From contig JAILAF010000032.1 in assembly GCA_024681775.1 (NCBI GenBank), positions 1 through 51,450 on the forward strand: a stretch of 51,450 nt of DNA, in the 5' to 3' direction. Shown piece after piece: positions 24,853 through 32,730 of the stretch (positions are counted from its first letter, which is position 1; each line of letters starts with the position of its first letter). The notes under the pieces were generated by a model. It ran no database searches. It saw only the letters and a list, made by a program, of their open reading frames with translations, and was not told where the DNA came from. Made by a program: the position numbers and the translations under genes. This DNA comes from Lachnospiraceae bacterium. GTDB taxonomy: Bacteria > Bacillota > Clostridia > Lachnospirales > Lachnospiraceae.

Positions 24853-26301
24853 TTATTTGAACCACTCCTCGCGGGGAAGGTAGTTCCCCACGCCGTTCTG
24901 GTAGTTGGCGATGGCTGCGTCGGCTATTCTGGATGAGCCATCCTTATCATCGTACATTCCCCAGCTACTCATGTAAAGCGGAGTGGGGAATGTATCGCCG
25001 TCTGTAATGTCCTTGTAGTAGGACATCTTGTATGCGCCTGCTCCGCCGTACTCGTTCATGTATACAATCGCGGGCGTTCCCCAGACGGTCAGCTCTTCTG
25101 TGCAGCTCTCGTATTCGTGCCAAATAATGCGACCATCCGGCGTCCGATCGAGGTCTCTCGTTTTTTCGCGTAACCACGCATAGTACGCGTCGTTTACTTC
25201 TTCCGAACAAGGGATGTCGGTAATCACGTCTCCCAGCTTGTAGGCGGTGGTTCCGTAAACGCCGACCACGCGGTAATCGTAGGTTACGAAGCCGTTGTTG
25301 TTGTCGCGGAGCGTGCCGGGAAGGACTGCCAGAAAAACATATCCGGCTTCGTACAGGGTCTTGTCGAGGAACTCGTAGCCCGTGCTTGCAAGCAGGCTGG
25401 GGTCGACGCTCCCGTCAAAGAAGCTGTTCACCATGTTGATGTACTCCTGCGAGCCAACGAACCCGTCGATGATGTCCTGCCTTGCAGCGCTTCCGTTGTT
25501 CAGGGAAGCCACCCAGCCGTTGAAGCCTTCCTCGTCTGCTTCTCTTCCAAAGAAGGTGTGGTACATGCAGGTCACGTACTCCTCGTTGCTCATCTGGGCG
25601 CTCTTCTCTGCGAACTCCACGGAGCCGAGGAACCCGTACACGAGGTCTGCAGGCTGGATCTTGCCGCTTGCGATGTTGGTCGCCCAGGAGCGCTTGCCCA
25701 TCGCGTCGGAGCTGCGGCCGAGGGCTTCGGTGTAGAAGCGCTCGACGAACGCCCCAAGGCGCTCGCCGTTGAGGGTCTCGTTGTAGGGATCGCCCTCGTA
25801 CACGCCCTGGGTGATGCCGAATCTCGCGCAGAGGTTCGCCCACTCGACGGAGTTTACAAACCCTGCGAGGATGTAATCGAGGGACGCCCAGTTGTCGTAC
25901 TTGGAAGTCCAGTTTGCCTTGCCGGCCTCGTCGGATGCGCGGTCGAAGAAGGTGTTGTAGAAGCTCTCGATCAGCTCGTCCGTGGAAAGGTAGGGGAGGA
26001 TGTTATTCTGGAACTCGTCGGAGTACGCGAAGCCCCTCACGAACCCGACCGAGTCGATCTGCCCGTTCGCGAGCTGCGTCGCCCAGTTCTCCTTGCCGGC
26101 GGGGTCGGAGCCGCGCCCCAGGAAGTTCACGTACATGCGCTCGACGAAGGCGTAGATCTCCTGGCTGGGAGCCACTTCCTGCACGACTGCTTCGGGGGGG
26201 CCATCATACGCCTGGGCAGATACGGGCATTGCAGTGCCTGCGATGAGAGTGGTGATCGTAAGAACCGTGGTGAGCATTCTCTTCATCAGTTTATCTTTCA
26301 T
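24853..26301 (-). CDS. Secreted protein with DUF4214 repeats
   Basis: A 482-aa exported protein. A Sec signal peptide (1-31, ending VSAQA) has AGGAGG 7 bases before its ATG. Four DUF4214 units follow (about 46-330), each with a helix like YAFVERMYVNFLGRGSDPAG, then W or N residues, and a GFxxSxEF ending: SDPAGKENW, SDEAGKANW, SDAMGKRSW and ADEEGFNGW. DUF4214 occurs in S-layer-like and surface proteins of unknown role. The C-terminal 150 residues form a separate domain with conserved-looking aromatic residues and YEFLDKTLYEAGYVF; I do not recognise it. The gene stands alone, with two terminators behind it and a strong promoter containing a G8 tract in front. The protein may be surface-associated, but no anchor motif is visible. 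Confidence 0.8.
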   Translation of the reverse strand: MKDKLMKRMLTTVLTITTLIAGTAMPVSAQAYDGPPEAVVQEVAPSQEIYAFVERMYVNFLGRGSDPAGKENWATQLANGQIDSVGFVRGFAYSDEFQNNILPYLSTDELIESFYNTFFDRASDEAGKANWTSKYDNWASLDYILAGFVNSVEWANLCARFGITQGVYEGDPYNETLNGERLGAFVERFYTEALGRSSDAMGKRSWATNIASGKIQPADLVYGFLGSVEFAEKSAQMSNEEYVTCMYHTFFGREADEEGFNGWVASLNNGSAARQDIIDGFVGSQEYINMVNSFFDGSVDPSLLASTGYEFLDKTLYEAGYVFLAVLPGTLRDNNNGFVTYDYRVVGVYGTTAYKLGDVITDIPCSEEVNDAYYAWLREKTRDLDRTPDGRIIWHEYESCTEELTVWGTPAIVYMNEYGGAGAYKMSYYKDITDGDTFPTPLYMSSWGMYDDKDGSSRIADAAIANYQNGVGNYLPREEWFK

Positions 26302-26401
26302 TTGATTTCCTCCTGAATCAATAACAATTTAAATCTATTCTTTATCTTTCACTCATCGAAGATCAAAGTATCCTTTTAATAATCTCCATTTACAAAAAAA
26401 C

Positions 26402-26420
26402 GAAAATGCTTGACATTTTC
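26402..26420. promoter_or_regulatory. Dyad downstream of the DUF4214 promoter
   Basis: GAAAATG-CTTGA-CATTTTC is a perfect 7-bp inverted repeat about 14 bases past the -10. On the minus strand seven T's follow shortly after, so it could be an operator or a weak attenuator. Confidence 0.4.
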
Positions 26421-26433
26421 TTCATCAACCTGC

Positions 26434-26461
26434 ATAATATCACCCCCCCCGATTTCGTCAA
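26434..26461 (-). promoter_or_regulatory. Promoter with a G8 tract, DUF4214 gene
   Basis: TTGACG (26456-26461) and TATTAT (26434-26439) are 16 bases apart; TGA before the -10 makes it an extended -10. Eight G's (26443-26450) fill the middle of the spacer, so slippage would change promoter spacing. Confidence 0.7.
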
Positions 26462-26536
26462 GAATCCAGTATTTTCAACGGTTTGCGACAATTTTGCACA
26501 TCAATCTACGTTCTCATTTTTCATGTTTTTGCAATC

Positions 26537-26575
26537 AAAAAAAACAGGGAGACGGTCGTAAGGGCCGTCCCCCTG
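26537..26575 (-). terminator. Terminator of the alpha-glucan phosphorylase gene
   Basis: CAGGGAGACGG (26545-26555) pairs with CCGTCCCCCTG (26565-26575) with one mismatch, followed on the minus strand by eight T's. Confidence 0.88.
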
Positions 26576-26598
26576 GCTTTGTCATATCTTTCGGTTTT

Positions 26599-28902
26599 TT
26601 AGCACAGCTTCCAGATATCCCTGTTGTACTCCGCGATGGTTCTGTCGGAGGAGAAGAAGCCTGCCTTAGCGATGTTCACCAGCATCATCTTCTTCCAGCG
26701 GGCTCTGTCCTCATAGGTGGCGATCATGCGATCCTTCACCTCGGTGTACTCGTCGAAATCGATGAGGGTCATAAACCAGTCCTTGTTCATGAGCTCATTC
26801 CGGAGTCTGGTGAGGCGCACCCTGTCACCGACCTTCAGGAGCTGTGCGCTGATGATGAAGTCCACCGCCTCACGGATGGCGGGACTCTTGCGGTAGTAGT
26901 CGCGGGAGACATAGTCTGCCTTCGCATAGTGCTCGATGACCTCGTCGGAGGAGACACCGAACTCAAAGATGTTTTCGGGGCCTACCAGCTGGGCGATCTC
27001 TACGTTTGCTCCGTCAGCGGTTCCCAAGGTAACGGCACCGTTTAACATGAACTTCATATTGCCGGTTCCGGAAGCCTCCTTGGAAGCCAGGGAGATCTGC
27101 TCGGAGATATCGCAGGCGGGGATCATCTTCTCGGCGTACGCCACGTTGTAGTTCTCCACGAAGACCAGCTTCATGTAGGGGCTGACCTCGGGATCGTTGT
27201 TGATGATCTCCTGCATGCACAGCAGCAGGTGAATGATGTCCTGCGCGATGATGTAGGCGGGAGCAGCCTTGGCGCCGAAGAGGAAGGTCAGCGGGCGGAC
27301 AGGCGTCTTGCCGCGCTTGATCTCCAGATACTTGTGGATGATGTAAAGGGCATTCATCTGCTGGCGCTTGTACTCATGGAGTCTCTTGGACTGGATGATG
27401 AAGATGGAGGAAGGATCCAGGCGGACGCCCTCCTTTGCCTCGATGTAAGCACAGAGCTGTCTCTTCTTGGCCATCTTGATGCGATCCAGCTCGTCCAGGA
27501 CCTCTGCGTCGTTCTCAAATCCCAGGAGCTTCTCCAGGGCGTCCGCATCCTTCAGGAAGTCGTCGCCGATCTTGTTGCGCAGGAATGCGGTGAGCTCATG
27601 GTTGCAGGACACCAGCCAGCGGCGGAAGGTGATGCCGTTGGTCTTGTTGTTGAATTTCTCCGGATAAATCTTGTAAAAAGCATTCAGCTCGGAGTTCTTC
27701 AGGATCTCGGTGTGGATGGCTGCCACGCCGTTGATGGAATAGCCGTAGTGGATATCGATGTGTGCCATATGCACCCGGTCCTGATCGTCGATGATCTGTA
27801 CCTTGGGATCGGTGTATTTCGCGGCAACGCGCTTATGCAGCTCCTTGATGTAAGGGATGAGTTGGGGCACCACCTTCTCCAGATAGGACAGGGGCCACTT
27901 CTCCAGGGCTTCCGCCAGGATGGTGTGGTTGGTGTATGCGCAGGTCTTGCTGACCACTGCGATGGCCTCATCCATGGAGAAATTCTTCTCCTCCTTCAGG
28001 ATGCGGATCAGCTCGGGGATCACCATAGTGGGATGAGTGTCGTTGATCTGGATGGCTGCGTGAGCGGGCAGGTCGTGCAGGTCGTACTTCTTCTCCTTCA
28101 TCTCCTGGAGGATCAGGCGAGCCGCATTGGCGCACATGAAGTACTCCTGGTAAATGCGGAGCAGGTTGCCGGCTTCGTCGGAGTCATCGGGATAGAGGAA
28201 CAGGGTCAGGTTCTTCGCAATGTCGGTCTTGTCAAAAGTGATGCCGCTCTTTACCAGGCTCTCATCCACGGTCTCTACGTCGAAGAGATGGAGCTTATTG
28301 CTACCGTTCTCGTAACCCACCACGTCGATGTCGTACATTCTGGAGATCACCTTGCAATCTCCGAAGGGGATCTCATAGGTCACATCCGTCTTCGTCAGCC
28401 AGGAAGTATCCTGGATCCAGTCGTTCTTCTCCTCGGTCTGGGCATGGCGCTTGAACACCTGCTTGAAGAGACCGAAGTGATAGTTCAGGCCGATGCCGTC
28501 GCCGGGCAGACCCAAAGTTGCGATGGAGTCCAGGAAGCAGGCAGCCAGTCTGCCGAGACCGCCGTTGCCCAGAGAGGGCTCGGGCTCGATCTCCTCCAGT
28601 GCGGAGAGCTCCTTGCCGTTGTCCTTCAGGATCTGCGCAACCTTGTCATAGATGCCCAGGTTGATCAGGTTGTTGCTCAGGAGCTTACCGATCAGGAACT
28701 CCATGGAAATGTAGTAGACCTTCTTCTCGCCGGCGTTCACGGTGGAAGCACCGATCATTTCCTTGGTCAGCTTCAGAAGGGACAGATACAGCTCAGCGTC
28801 GGTACAGTCGGCAATGGCCTTGCCGTGGTCTTCCTGCACCTGCTTCTTCAGCTGCTCTTCCACGTTCTGCGTTAACATCGTCTTTTCCAGATTTTCGCTC
28901 AT
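26599..28902 (-). CDS. glgP: Glycogen/maltodextrin phosphorylase, GT35
   Basis: Phosphorolyses alpha-1,4-glucans to glucose 1-phosphate using pyridoxal phosphate. From the chosen start the protein is 767 aa. It has the GT35 hallmarks: [46 protein letters not shown], the C-terminal half with KRLHEYKRQ and [10 protein letters not shown], and the PLP-binding region [19 protein letters not shown] with its Lys. The start at 28902 has AGGAGG 9 bases upstream; an in-frame ATG at 29055 is inside the hairpin-rich leader and lacks a ribosome site. A LacI regulator lies immediately upstream. Three tandem hairpins (28922-29036) and a repeat element (29089-29238) fill the gap. Confidence 0.95.
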   Translation of the reverse strand: MSENLEKTMLTQNVEEQLKKQVQEDHGKAIADCTDAELYLSLLKLTKEMIGASTVNAGEKKVYYISMEFLIGKLLSNNLINLGIYDKVAQILKDNGKELSALEEIEPEPSLGNGGLGRLAACFLDSIATLGLPGDGIGLNYHFGLFKQVFKRHAQTEEKNDWIQDTSWLTKTDVTYEIPFGDCKVISRMYDIDVVGYENGSNKLHLFDVETVDESLVKSGITFDKTDIAKNLTLFLYPDDSDEAGNLLRIYQEYFMCANAARLILQEMKEKKYDLHDLPAHAAIQINDTHPTMVIPELIRILKEEKNFSMDEAIAVVSKTCAYTNHTILAEALEKWPLSYLEKVVPQLIPYIKELHKRVAAKYTDPKVQIIDDQDRVHMAHIDIHYGYSINGVAAIHTEILKNSELNAFYKIYPEKFNNKTNGITFRRWLVSCNHELTAFLRNKIGDDFLKDADALEKLLGFENDAEVLDELDRIKMAKKRQLCAYIEAKEGVRLDPSSIFIIQSKRLHEYKRQQMNALYIIHKYLEIKRGKTPVRPLTFLFGAKAAPAYIIAQDIIHLLLCMQEIINNDPEVSPYMKLVFVENYNVAYAEKMIPACDISEQISLASKEASGTGNMKFMLNGAVTLGTADGANVEIAQLVGPENIFEFGVSSDEVIEHYAKADYVSRDYYRKSPAIREAVDFIISAQLLKVGDRVRLTRLRNELMNKDWFMTLIDFDEYTEVKDRMIATYEDRARWKKMMLVNIAKAGFFSSDRTIAEYNRDIWKLC

Positions 28903-28921
28903 TTTTTGTATCCTCCTGTGA

Positions 28922-29036
28922 AGAGAAATCACGCAGGTGATTTCTCTGAAACAGGGAATTGGTGCGCACGCGAAGCGTCTTATATTCGCACCAATTCCAG
29001 TTTGAAAGAAAAGCGCATCAGCGTTTTCTTTCAAAC
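28922..29036 (-). other. Three tandem leader hairpins before glgP
   Basis: Stem 1 AGAGAAATCAC/GTGATTTCTCT (28922-28947) ends about 10 bases before the ribosome site. Stem 2 GGAATTGGTGCG/CGCACCAATTCC spans 28955-28998 and stem 3 GTTTGAAAGAAAA/TTTTCTTTCAAAC spans 29000-29036. All three have perfect or near-perfect arms. No T-run follows, so termination is unlikely. Confidence 0.65.
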
Positions 29037-29088
29037 AAGCCTCCCATAAAATCAAATGTCATCGGGTTGCGTTTTTACGATTTCATAC

Positions 29089-29238
29089 GAATTGCTCCGT
29101 TTCTTCGAAACTCTCGCAATTCTCCGTCCATTCGGAATCCGCGGATTTACTTCGTAAATCGCTGCTTCCTCATGTCCGGCAGGTCTCCAAGTCCGAAACC
29201 TCGGCATGCAAGCATGCCCGGTTTCGGATTTTGAGACC
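29089..29238. repeat. Structured intergenic repeat, copy 1 (modules A, B, C)
   Basis: Module A (29089-29122) has outer arms GAATTGC/GCAATTC and inner GTTTC-TTC-GAAAC. Module B (29144-29160) is GATTTAC-TTC-GTAAATC. Module C (29182-29238) nests GGTCTC/GAGACC, TCCGAAACC/GGTTTCGGA and GCATGC-AA-GCATGC. The same order and shape occur at 43050-43213 with compensating base changes. The 342-base gap 28903-29244 therefore holds only hairpins and no gene. Confidence 0.7.
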
Positions 29239-29244
29239 TTGAAA

Positions 29245-30240
29245 TCACACGATTATATCCATATACTCCAGCCGCACCAGCTCATGTGGCATAATCACGG
29301 CTCTGCCCTGCTCTCCGCCGATGAGCCTCGCCACCTCATCCACCGCCTCTGCGGCAATATCGTGGAAGTTCTGACGCACCGTGTTCATCTGCTTTCCGGC
29401 ATATCCCATGAGGGTGATGCCGTCAAACCCGCAGACCGGATGGAAAATATCCAGATCCATCAGGGCTCTCATGGCGCCGATGGCCATCAGGTCGGAGGCG
29501 CAGACGATGATGTCGTTCACCTCGCCGTATTTTAACGTGATCTCCCGGGCCTTCTTCTCGGAGAACTCTCCGCTGTGCACGCTCAGGTTAAACTCCAGCT
29601 CTCTGGCCAGATCCAGCATGCCCTGGAGGCGATCCTCGGAGACATAGCCGTTCTGCTTACCGGAGATGTAGAGCACGTCCTTGCTGGGGCCCTGGTTCTC
29701 CAGGATGGTCTTCCGGGCCACATCCGCCTGGGCTGCCCGCTGGTCGACACTCACGTAAGAGGTGCTGGCGTTGGAGATGGGCACATCCACCAGGACCACC
29801 TTGAAATGCTCTCTCGCCACCAGACGCTGCAGCACATAATCATCCTTGGACATACCGCAGATGATGAGCCCGCCCACGCCCTGGGAATGCAGGAAGGTCT
29901 CCACCTCCTCCACCGACTTCTCCTCCAGCATGGAGAAAAATACGGGGAGCAGTTCCATCCGCAGCTCCCTGGCTCTGGTCACCGCACCGGTCATATACCG
30001 CATGGTGATCTCATCGATGGCCTGGGTCTGGGTGTTGGGATTCAGGATCAGTGCGATCCGCCCCGACTGCTTGGAGGAAAGCGAGGATGCAATGGCGTTG
30101 GGCACAAACTGCAGCTCGTCGATGGCCTCTGTCACCCTTCGGATGGTGTCCTCCGAAATATTGGGATAATGATTGATCACCTTTGAGACCGTCGATACTG
30201 CAACGCCGGCTCTTTTGGCTACATCCCTGATCGTCGTCAT
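29245..30240 (-). CDS. LacI-family regulator 3, MalR/CcpA-like
   Basis: A 331-aa repressor with helix-turn-helix TIRDVAKRAGVAVSTVSKVINHYPNIS and an effector domain (SGRIALILNPNT, GGLIICGMSKDD, VVLVDVPISNAS, DIIVCASDLMAIGAMRAL, VCGFDGITLM). The recognition helix VAVSTVSKVIN is of the common CcpA/MalR type and differs from the two mannan regulators. Its promoter is overlapped by two copies of ACCGTTTTCC, implying autoregulation. The next gene downstream encodes alpha-glucan phosphorylase, so a role in maltodextrin or glycogen control is likely but not shown. GAAAGGAG precedes the ATG. Confidence 0.9.
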   Translation of the reverse strand: MTTIRDVAKRAGVAVSTVSKVINHYPNISEDTIRRVTEAIDELQFVPNAIASSLSSKQSGRIALILNPNTQTQAIDEITMRYMTGAVTRARELRMELLPVFFSMLEEKSVEEVETFLHSQGVGGLIICGMSKDDYVLQRLVAREHFKVVLVDVPISNASTSYVSVDQRAAQADVARKTILENQGPSKDVLYISGKQNGYVSEDRLQGMLDLARELEFNLSVHSGEFSEKKAREITLKYGEVNDIIVCASDLMAIGAMRALMDLDIFHPVCGFDGITLMGYAGKQMNTVRQNFHDIAAEAVDEVARLIGGEQGRAVIMPHELVRLEYMDIIV

Positions 30241-30280
30241 GCCTTCTCCTTTCGTATTCCGCGTGGCTCTTGTTTTCCTT

Positions 30281-30364
30281 ACCGTTTTCCCAAAGACAAC
30301 AAGAGATCGGAACAGGTTTGGAAACCGTTTTCCTTATCCTAACCCATTCCGATCTTTTTGTAAA
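30281..30364 (-). promoter_or_regulatory. Promoter and two operators of LacI regulator 3
   Basis: TTTACA (30359-30364) and TAGGAT (30336-30341) are 17 bases apart on the minus strand. The CG-centred dyad GGAAACC-GTTTTCC (30320-30333) abuts the -10, and ACCGTTTTCC recurs at 30281-30290, exactly 43 bases (about four helical turns) away. Confidence 0.6.
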
Positions 30365-30408
30365 GTACTTTTCTGAAATTTGCTAAAAAGTCGCCAAAAC
30401 TGCGGCCT

Positions 30409-32484
30409 TTATAATTCCGCTCCTACCTCGATCCCGGCGTGATTGCACTGATTCAGGAACTCCTGTGAAACGGTAAATCCATTCAGGACCTGCTCTCTGG
30501 TGAATCCATCTTCATTCAGATGCTTCACCCATCCGTTATAACCGTCCACGTCAGGCTCACGGTTGAAAATTGCATGATACAGATCTCTCACATACTCTTC
30601 ATTGGAACGGCCGATATTCTGATACTCCTGGCCGTTTACAAAGCTGTTGACCAAAACGCGACCCGTAACGTCATGTATCCCCAGGTGCTCCACCCAGAAA
30701 TCCACCTCATCCTCTCTGGGCGCACGCCCCAGCGTGGTCAGATAGAGGCTGACAACCATGTTCACTGCAGGCGATTCTTCAGGGCATCCTGCGATGGTAC
30801 AATGCCGCTTTTGAATGGTTCCATATGCAGGAATATCCGTCAGTCCGGTACCGCAATCAACGCCATAGGAATTGCAGAGATTCTGGAACTCGGGGCTCGT
30901 CAAAAAGCCCTGGGCTACCCTTTCCCTGGAATACCCAGAATCCATCAGTTCGGTCCATCCGGCTTTTCCCTCCTCGTCTGCGGGTCTGTCAAAAAGACCG
31001 CTGTAGAGGTAATCAAGATAATGAGAATTGCACAGGTTGCGGTTCTGGAACTCGGGGCTGAAGATAAATCCCGCAGCTACCTCTCCGGCAGTCAATCTTT
31101 CAGTCAATCCGTCATCCACCATCTGTTCCGTCCAGGAATCGAGTTCCCACTGCTCTGCCGTCCGATTCAGGAAAACACGATACAAACGTGCGATAAATTT
31201 TCTCGTCATTTCCCCGCCGGACAGTGCTCTCGTCAGGTGCACGGAAGCATTACTGTTCTTGGGAAGAGCAGTATATTCATTTCCCGCGGGATCGGTGTAG
31301 CAATAGGTTCCGCCAAAGCGGGACTGCGTGGTAAGCGCGATCTCCCGCCCGACATTTTTCGGCGTATCCAGCGTGGTCAGGGAAATCGTATTGGTAAACA
31401 TGTCTCTGCCACCGTTCTCCGCCAGGCTACTCAGATCCCAGTCACTCAGATCCAGACTCTCCAGATTCATGCAGTCTTCAACCAGTCCCTCGGTATACAG
31501 GACATTGCTCGTATCCCAACCGCTGACATTCACTTTTACCAGGTTGGTACAGTTTCCGAACAATCCGCTCAGATTCGTAGCGGAAGCGCTGACATTCCAT
31601 TTGCTCAGGTCCAGCTCCGTCAGACCATAGCAGCAGTTAAACATCCAGCTCAGATTCACGGCATGGCTCATGTCCCAATTGCTGACATCCAGGCTCGTAA
31701 GGCCATCGCAATAATAGAACAAATGGAAGGGCTGCTCAAAGGAAGAAGTATCCCACCTGCTCACATCCAGGCTCGTAAGCGAATGGCACTCGCTGAACAT
31801 CTCCCACATGTTTATGCATTTGGAAGTATCAAAAAAGCTGACGTCCAGGTTTTCCAGCTTATGGCATTTATAGAACATTTTTACCATTCCGGTGGCAGAG
31901 GAGGTGTCCCAGCCGGTCATATCGATGCTCGTAAGGTTGGTGCAGTTACCGAACATGTTTCCGAAATTCTCGTTAGCGCTCACGTCCAGACTGCTCAGAT
32001 CCAGACTCGTCAGTCCGACGCACCCCATAAACATGCTGTTCATATTGGTACATGCACTCGTGTCCAGGTTCGAAAGGTCCACCCTCGTCAGCATCGTTCT
32101 GTCATCCTCAGCAGATTCGTGATAAAAACTCTTCGCAAACAGTTGCGTAAGACTGGTGGCCGAAACGCCCGGTTCCACGGAAAAGGATGTGATGTTATCC
32201 TCGGTAAAATACAGATGCCCCACAGCATAATCGCTATTAATCACTGTATGATAGGTCACTCCGCCGATCACTGCCTCCGCAGGCACGACGATGTCGCCGC
32301 CGCTTCCCTGATACTGGGACAAAATGATATCCGTCCCCCGCGTCTCATAGCGGTAATCGTTCTGCCAGGTGGTGTCCGCGGTTGCAAACGCTCTGATCGT
32401 GCACATGGGAAGCGTCGAAAAAAGCGCCACTGCCAGTGCCGTCAAAACAAGTTTCCCCAGTCTCTTCGTTTTCCTTCGAGCCAT
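30409..32484 (-). CDS. Secreted BspA-type LRR protein with C-terminal DUF4214 repeats
   Basis: A 691-aa exported protein. A signal peptide (about 1-35) follows a Lys/Arg-rich start with GAGG upstream. Residues about 40-130 are a beta-rich lead-in; about 130-390 are DUF285/BspA-type leucine-rich repeats of the form MFxxCxxLTSLDLSxWDTSS, roughly ten units. Then come three or four DUF4214 units (about 430-690) with RVFLNRTAEQWELDSW, GLFDRPADEEGKAGW, LGRAPREDEVDFW and FNREPDVDGYNGW. BspA-LRR proteins in gut and oral anaerobes bind host or bacterial surfaces. No sortase motif is seen; the DUF4214 part may attach the protein to the cell. It is transcribed after a terminator of the efflux operon and has no clear terminator of its own. 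Confidence 0.85.
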   Translation of the reverse strand: MARRKTKRLGKLVLTALAVALFSTLPMCTIRAFATADTTWQNDYRYETRGTDIILSQYQGSGGDIVVPAEAVIGGVTYHTVINSDYAVGHLYFTEDNITSFSVEPGVSATSLTQLFAKSFYHESAEDDRTMLTRVDLSNLDTSACTNMNSMFMGCVGLTSLDLSSLDVSANENFGNMFGNCTNLTSIDMTGWDTSSATGMVKMFYKCHKLENLDVSFFDTSKCINMWEMFSECHSLTSLDVSRWDTSSFEQPFHLFYYCDGLTSLDVSNWDMSHAVNLSWMFNCCYGLTELDLSKWNVSASATNLSGLFGNCTNLVKVNVSGWDTSNVLYTEGLVEDCMNLESLDLSDWDLSSLAENGGRDMFTNTISLTTLDTPKNVGREIALTTQSRFGGTYCYTDPAGNEYTALPKNSNASVHLTRALSGGEMTRKFIARLYRVFLNRTAEQWELDSWTEQMVDDGLTERLTAGEVAAGFIFSPEFQNRNLCNSHYLDYLYSGLFDRPADEEGKAGWTELMDSGYSRERVAQGFLTSPEFQNLCNSYGVDCGTGLTDIPAYGTIQKRHCTIAGCPEESPAVNMVVSLYLTTLGRAPREDEVDFWVEHLGIHDVTGRVLVNSFVNGQEYQNIGRSNEEYVRDLYHAIFNREPDVDGYNGWVKHLNEDGFTREQVLNGFTVSQEFLNQCNHAGIEVGAEL

Positions 32485-32563
32485 CTTTTTTCCTCGCTTT
32501 TCAAGATTAGTATCGGTGACTGCGCTCCCGTCGCCACCTCTATCAGTTTCTCACAAGGCCCCA

Positions 32564-32588
32564 TAAAAAGCAAGCGCGGGAAGCTTGC
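32564..32588 (-). terminator. Terminator of the efflux operon
   Basis: On the minus strand GCAAGC-TTCCCGC-GCTTGC is followed by TTTTT (32565-32569). An overlapping alternative stem CGCGGG/CCCGCG (32575-32599) would be exclusive with it. Confidence 0.7.
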
Positions 32589-32605
32589 CGCCCCCCGCGT
32601 TTTCT

Positions 32606-32730
32606 GTACTTGAGTGAAACGAGAGTACTGCACAAAACAGTCCTTTCGTTTTGTGTACCCACCCGTACGCACTCACCTGTACGCACTTACGCTACGCGTG
32701 AGTGCCAGTACCCACCCTTCGGGTGTGTAC
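32606..32730. repeat. Hairpin- and repeat-rich spacer after the ABC exporter genes
   Basis: GTACT/AGTAC (32606-32628), ACAAAAC/GTTTTGT (32632-32654), direct repeats GTACGCACTCAC (32665) and GTACGCACTTAC (32679), then GTACCCACCC at 32655 and 32708, the latter pairing with GGGTGTGTAC (32721-32730). Almost every base can pair. No gene is seen between 32485 and 32730. Confidence 0.55.

Noticed and set aside
27229-28875. Plus-strand open frame of 548 codons
   Set aside because: Lies wholly antisense to glgP, which has all phosphorylase motifs.
30365-30408. Terminator after the BspA/DUF4214 gene
   Set aside because: No stable hairpin with a T-run could be found in the short stretch before the LacI regulator 3 promoter.
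30520-32613. Long plus-strand open frame of 697 codons
   Set aside because: Antisense shadow of the BspA/DUF4214 gene; its peptide shows no domain and only mirrors the repeat of the real gene.
32606-32730. tRNA or small structured RNA gene
   Set aside because: The hairpins do not form a cloverleaf, and no conserved TTC or anticodon arm is present; left as an unexplained structured spacer.
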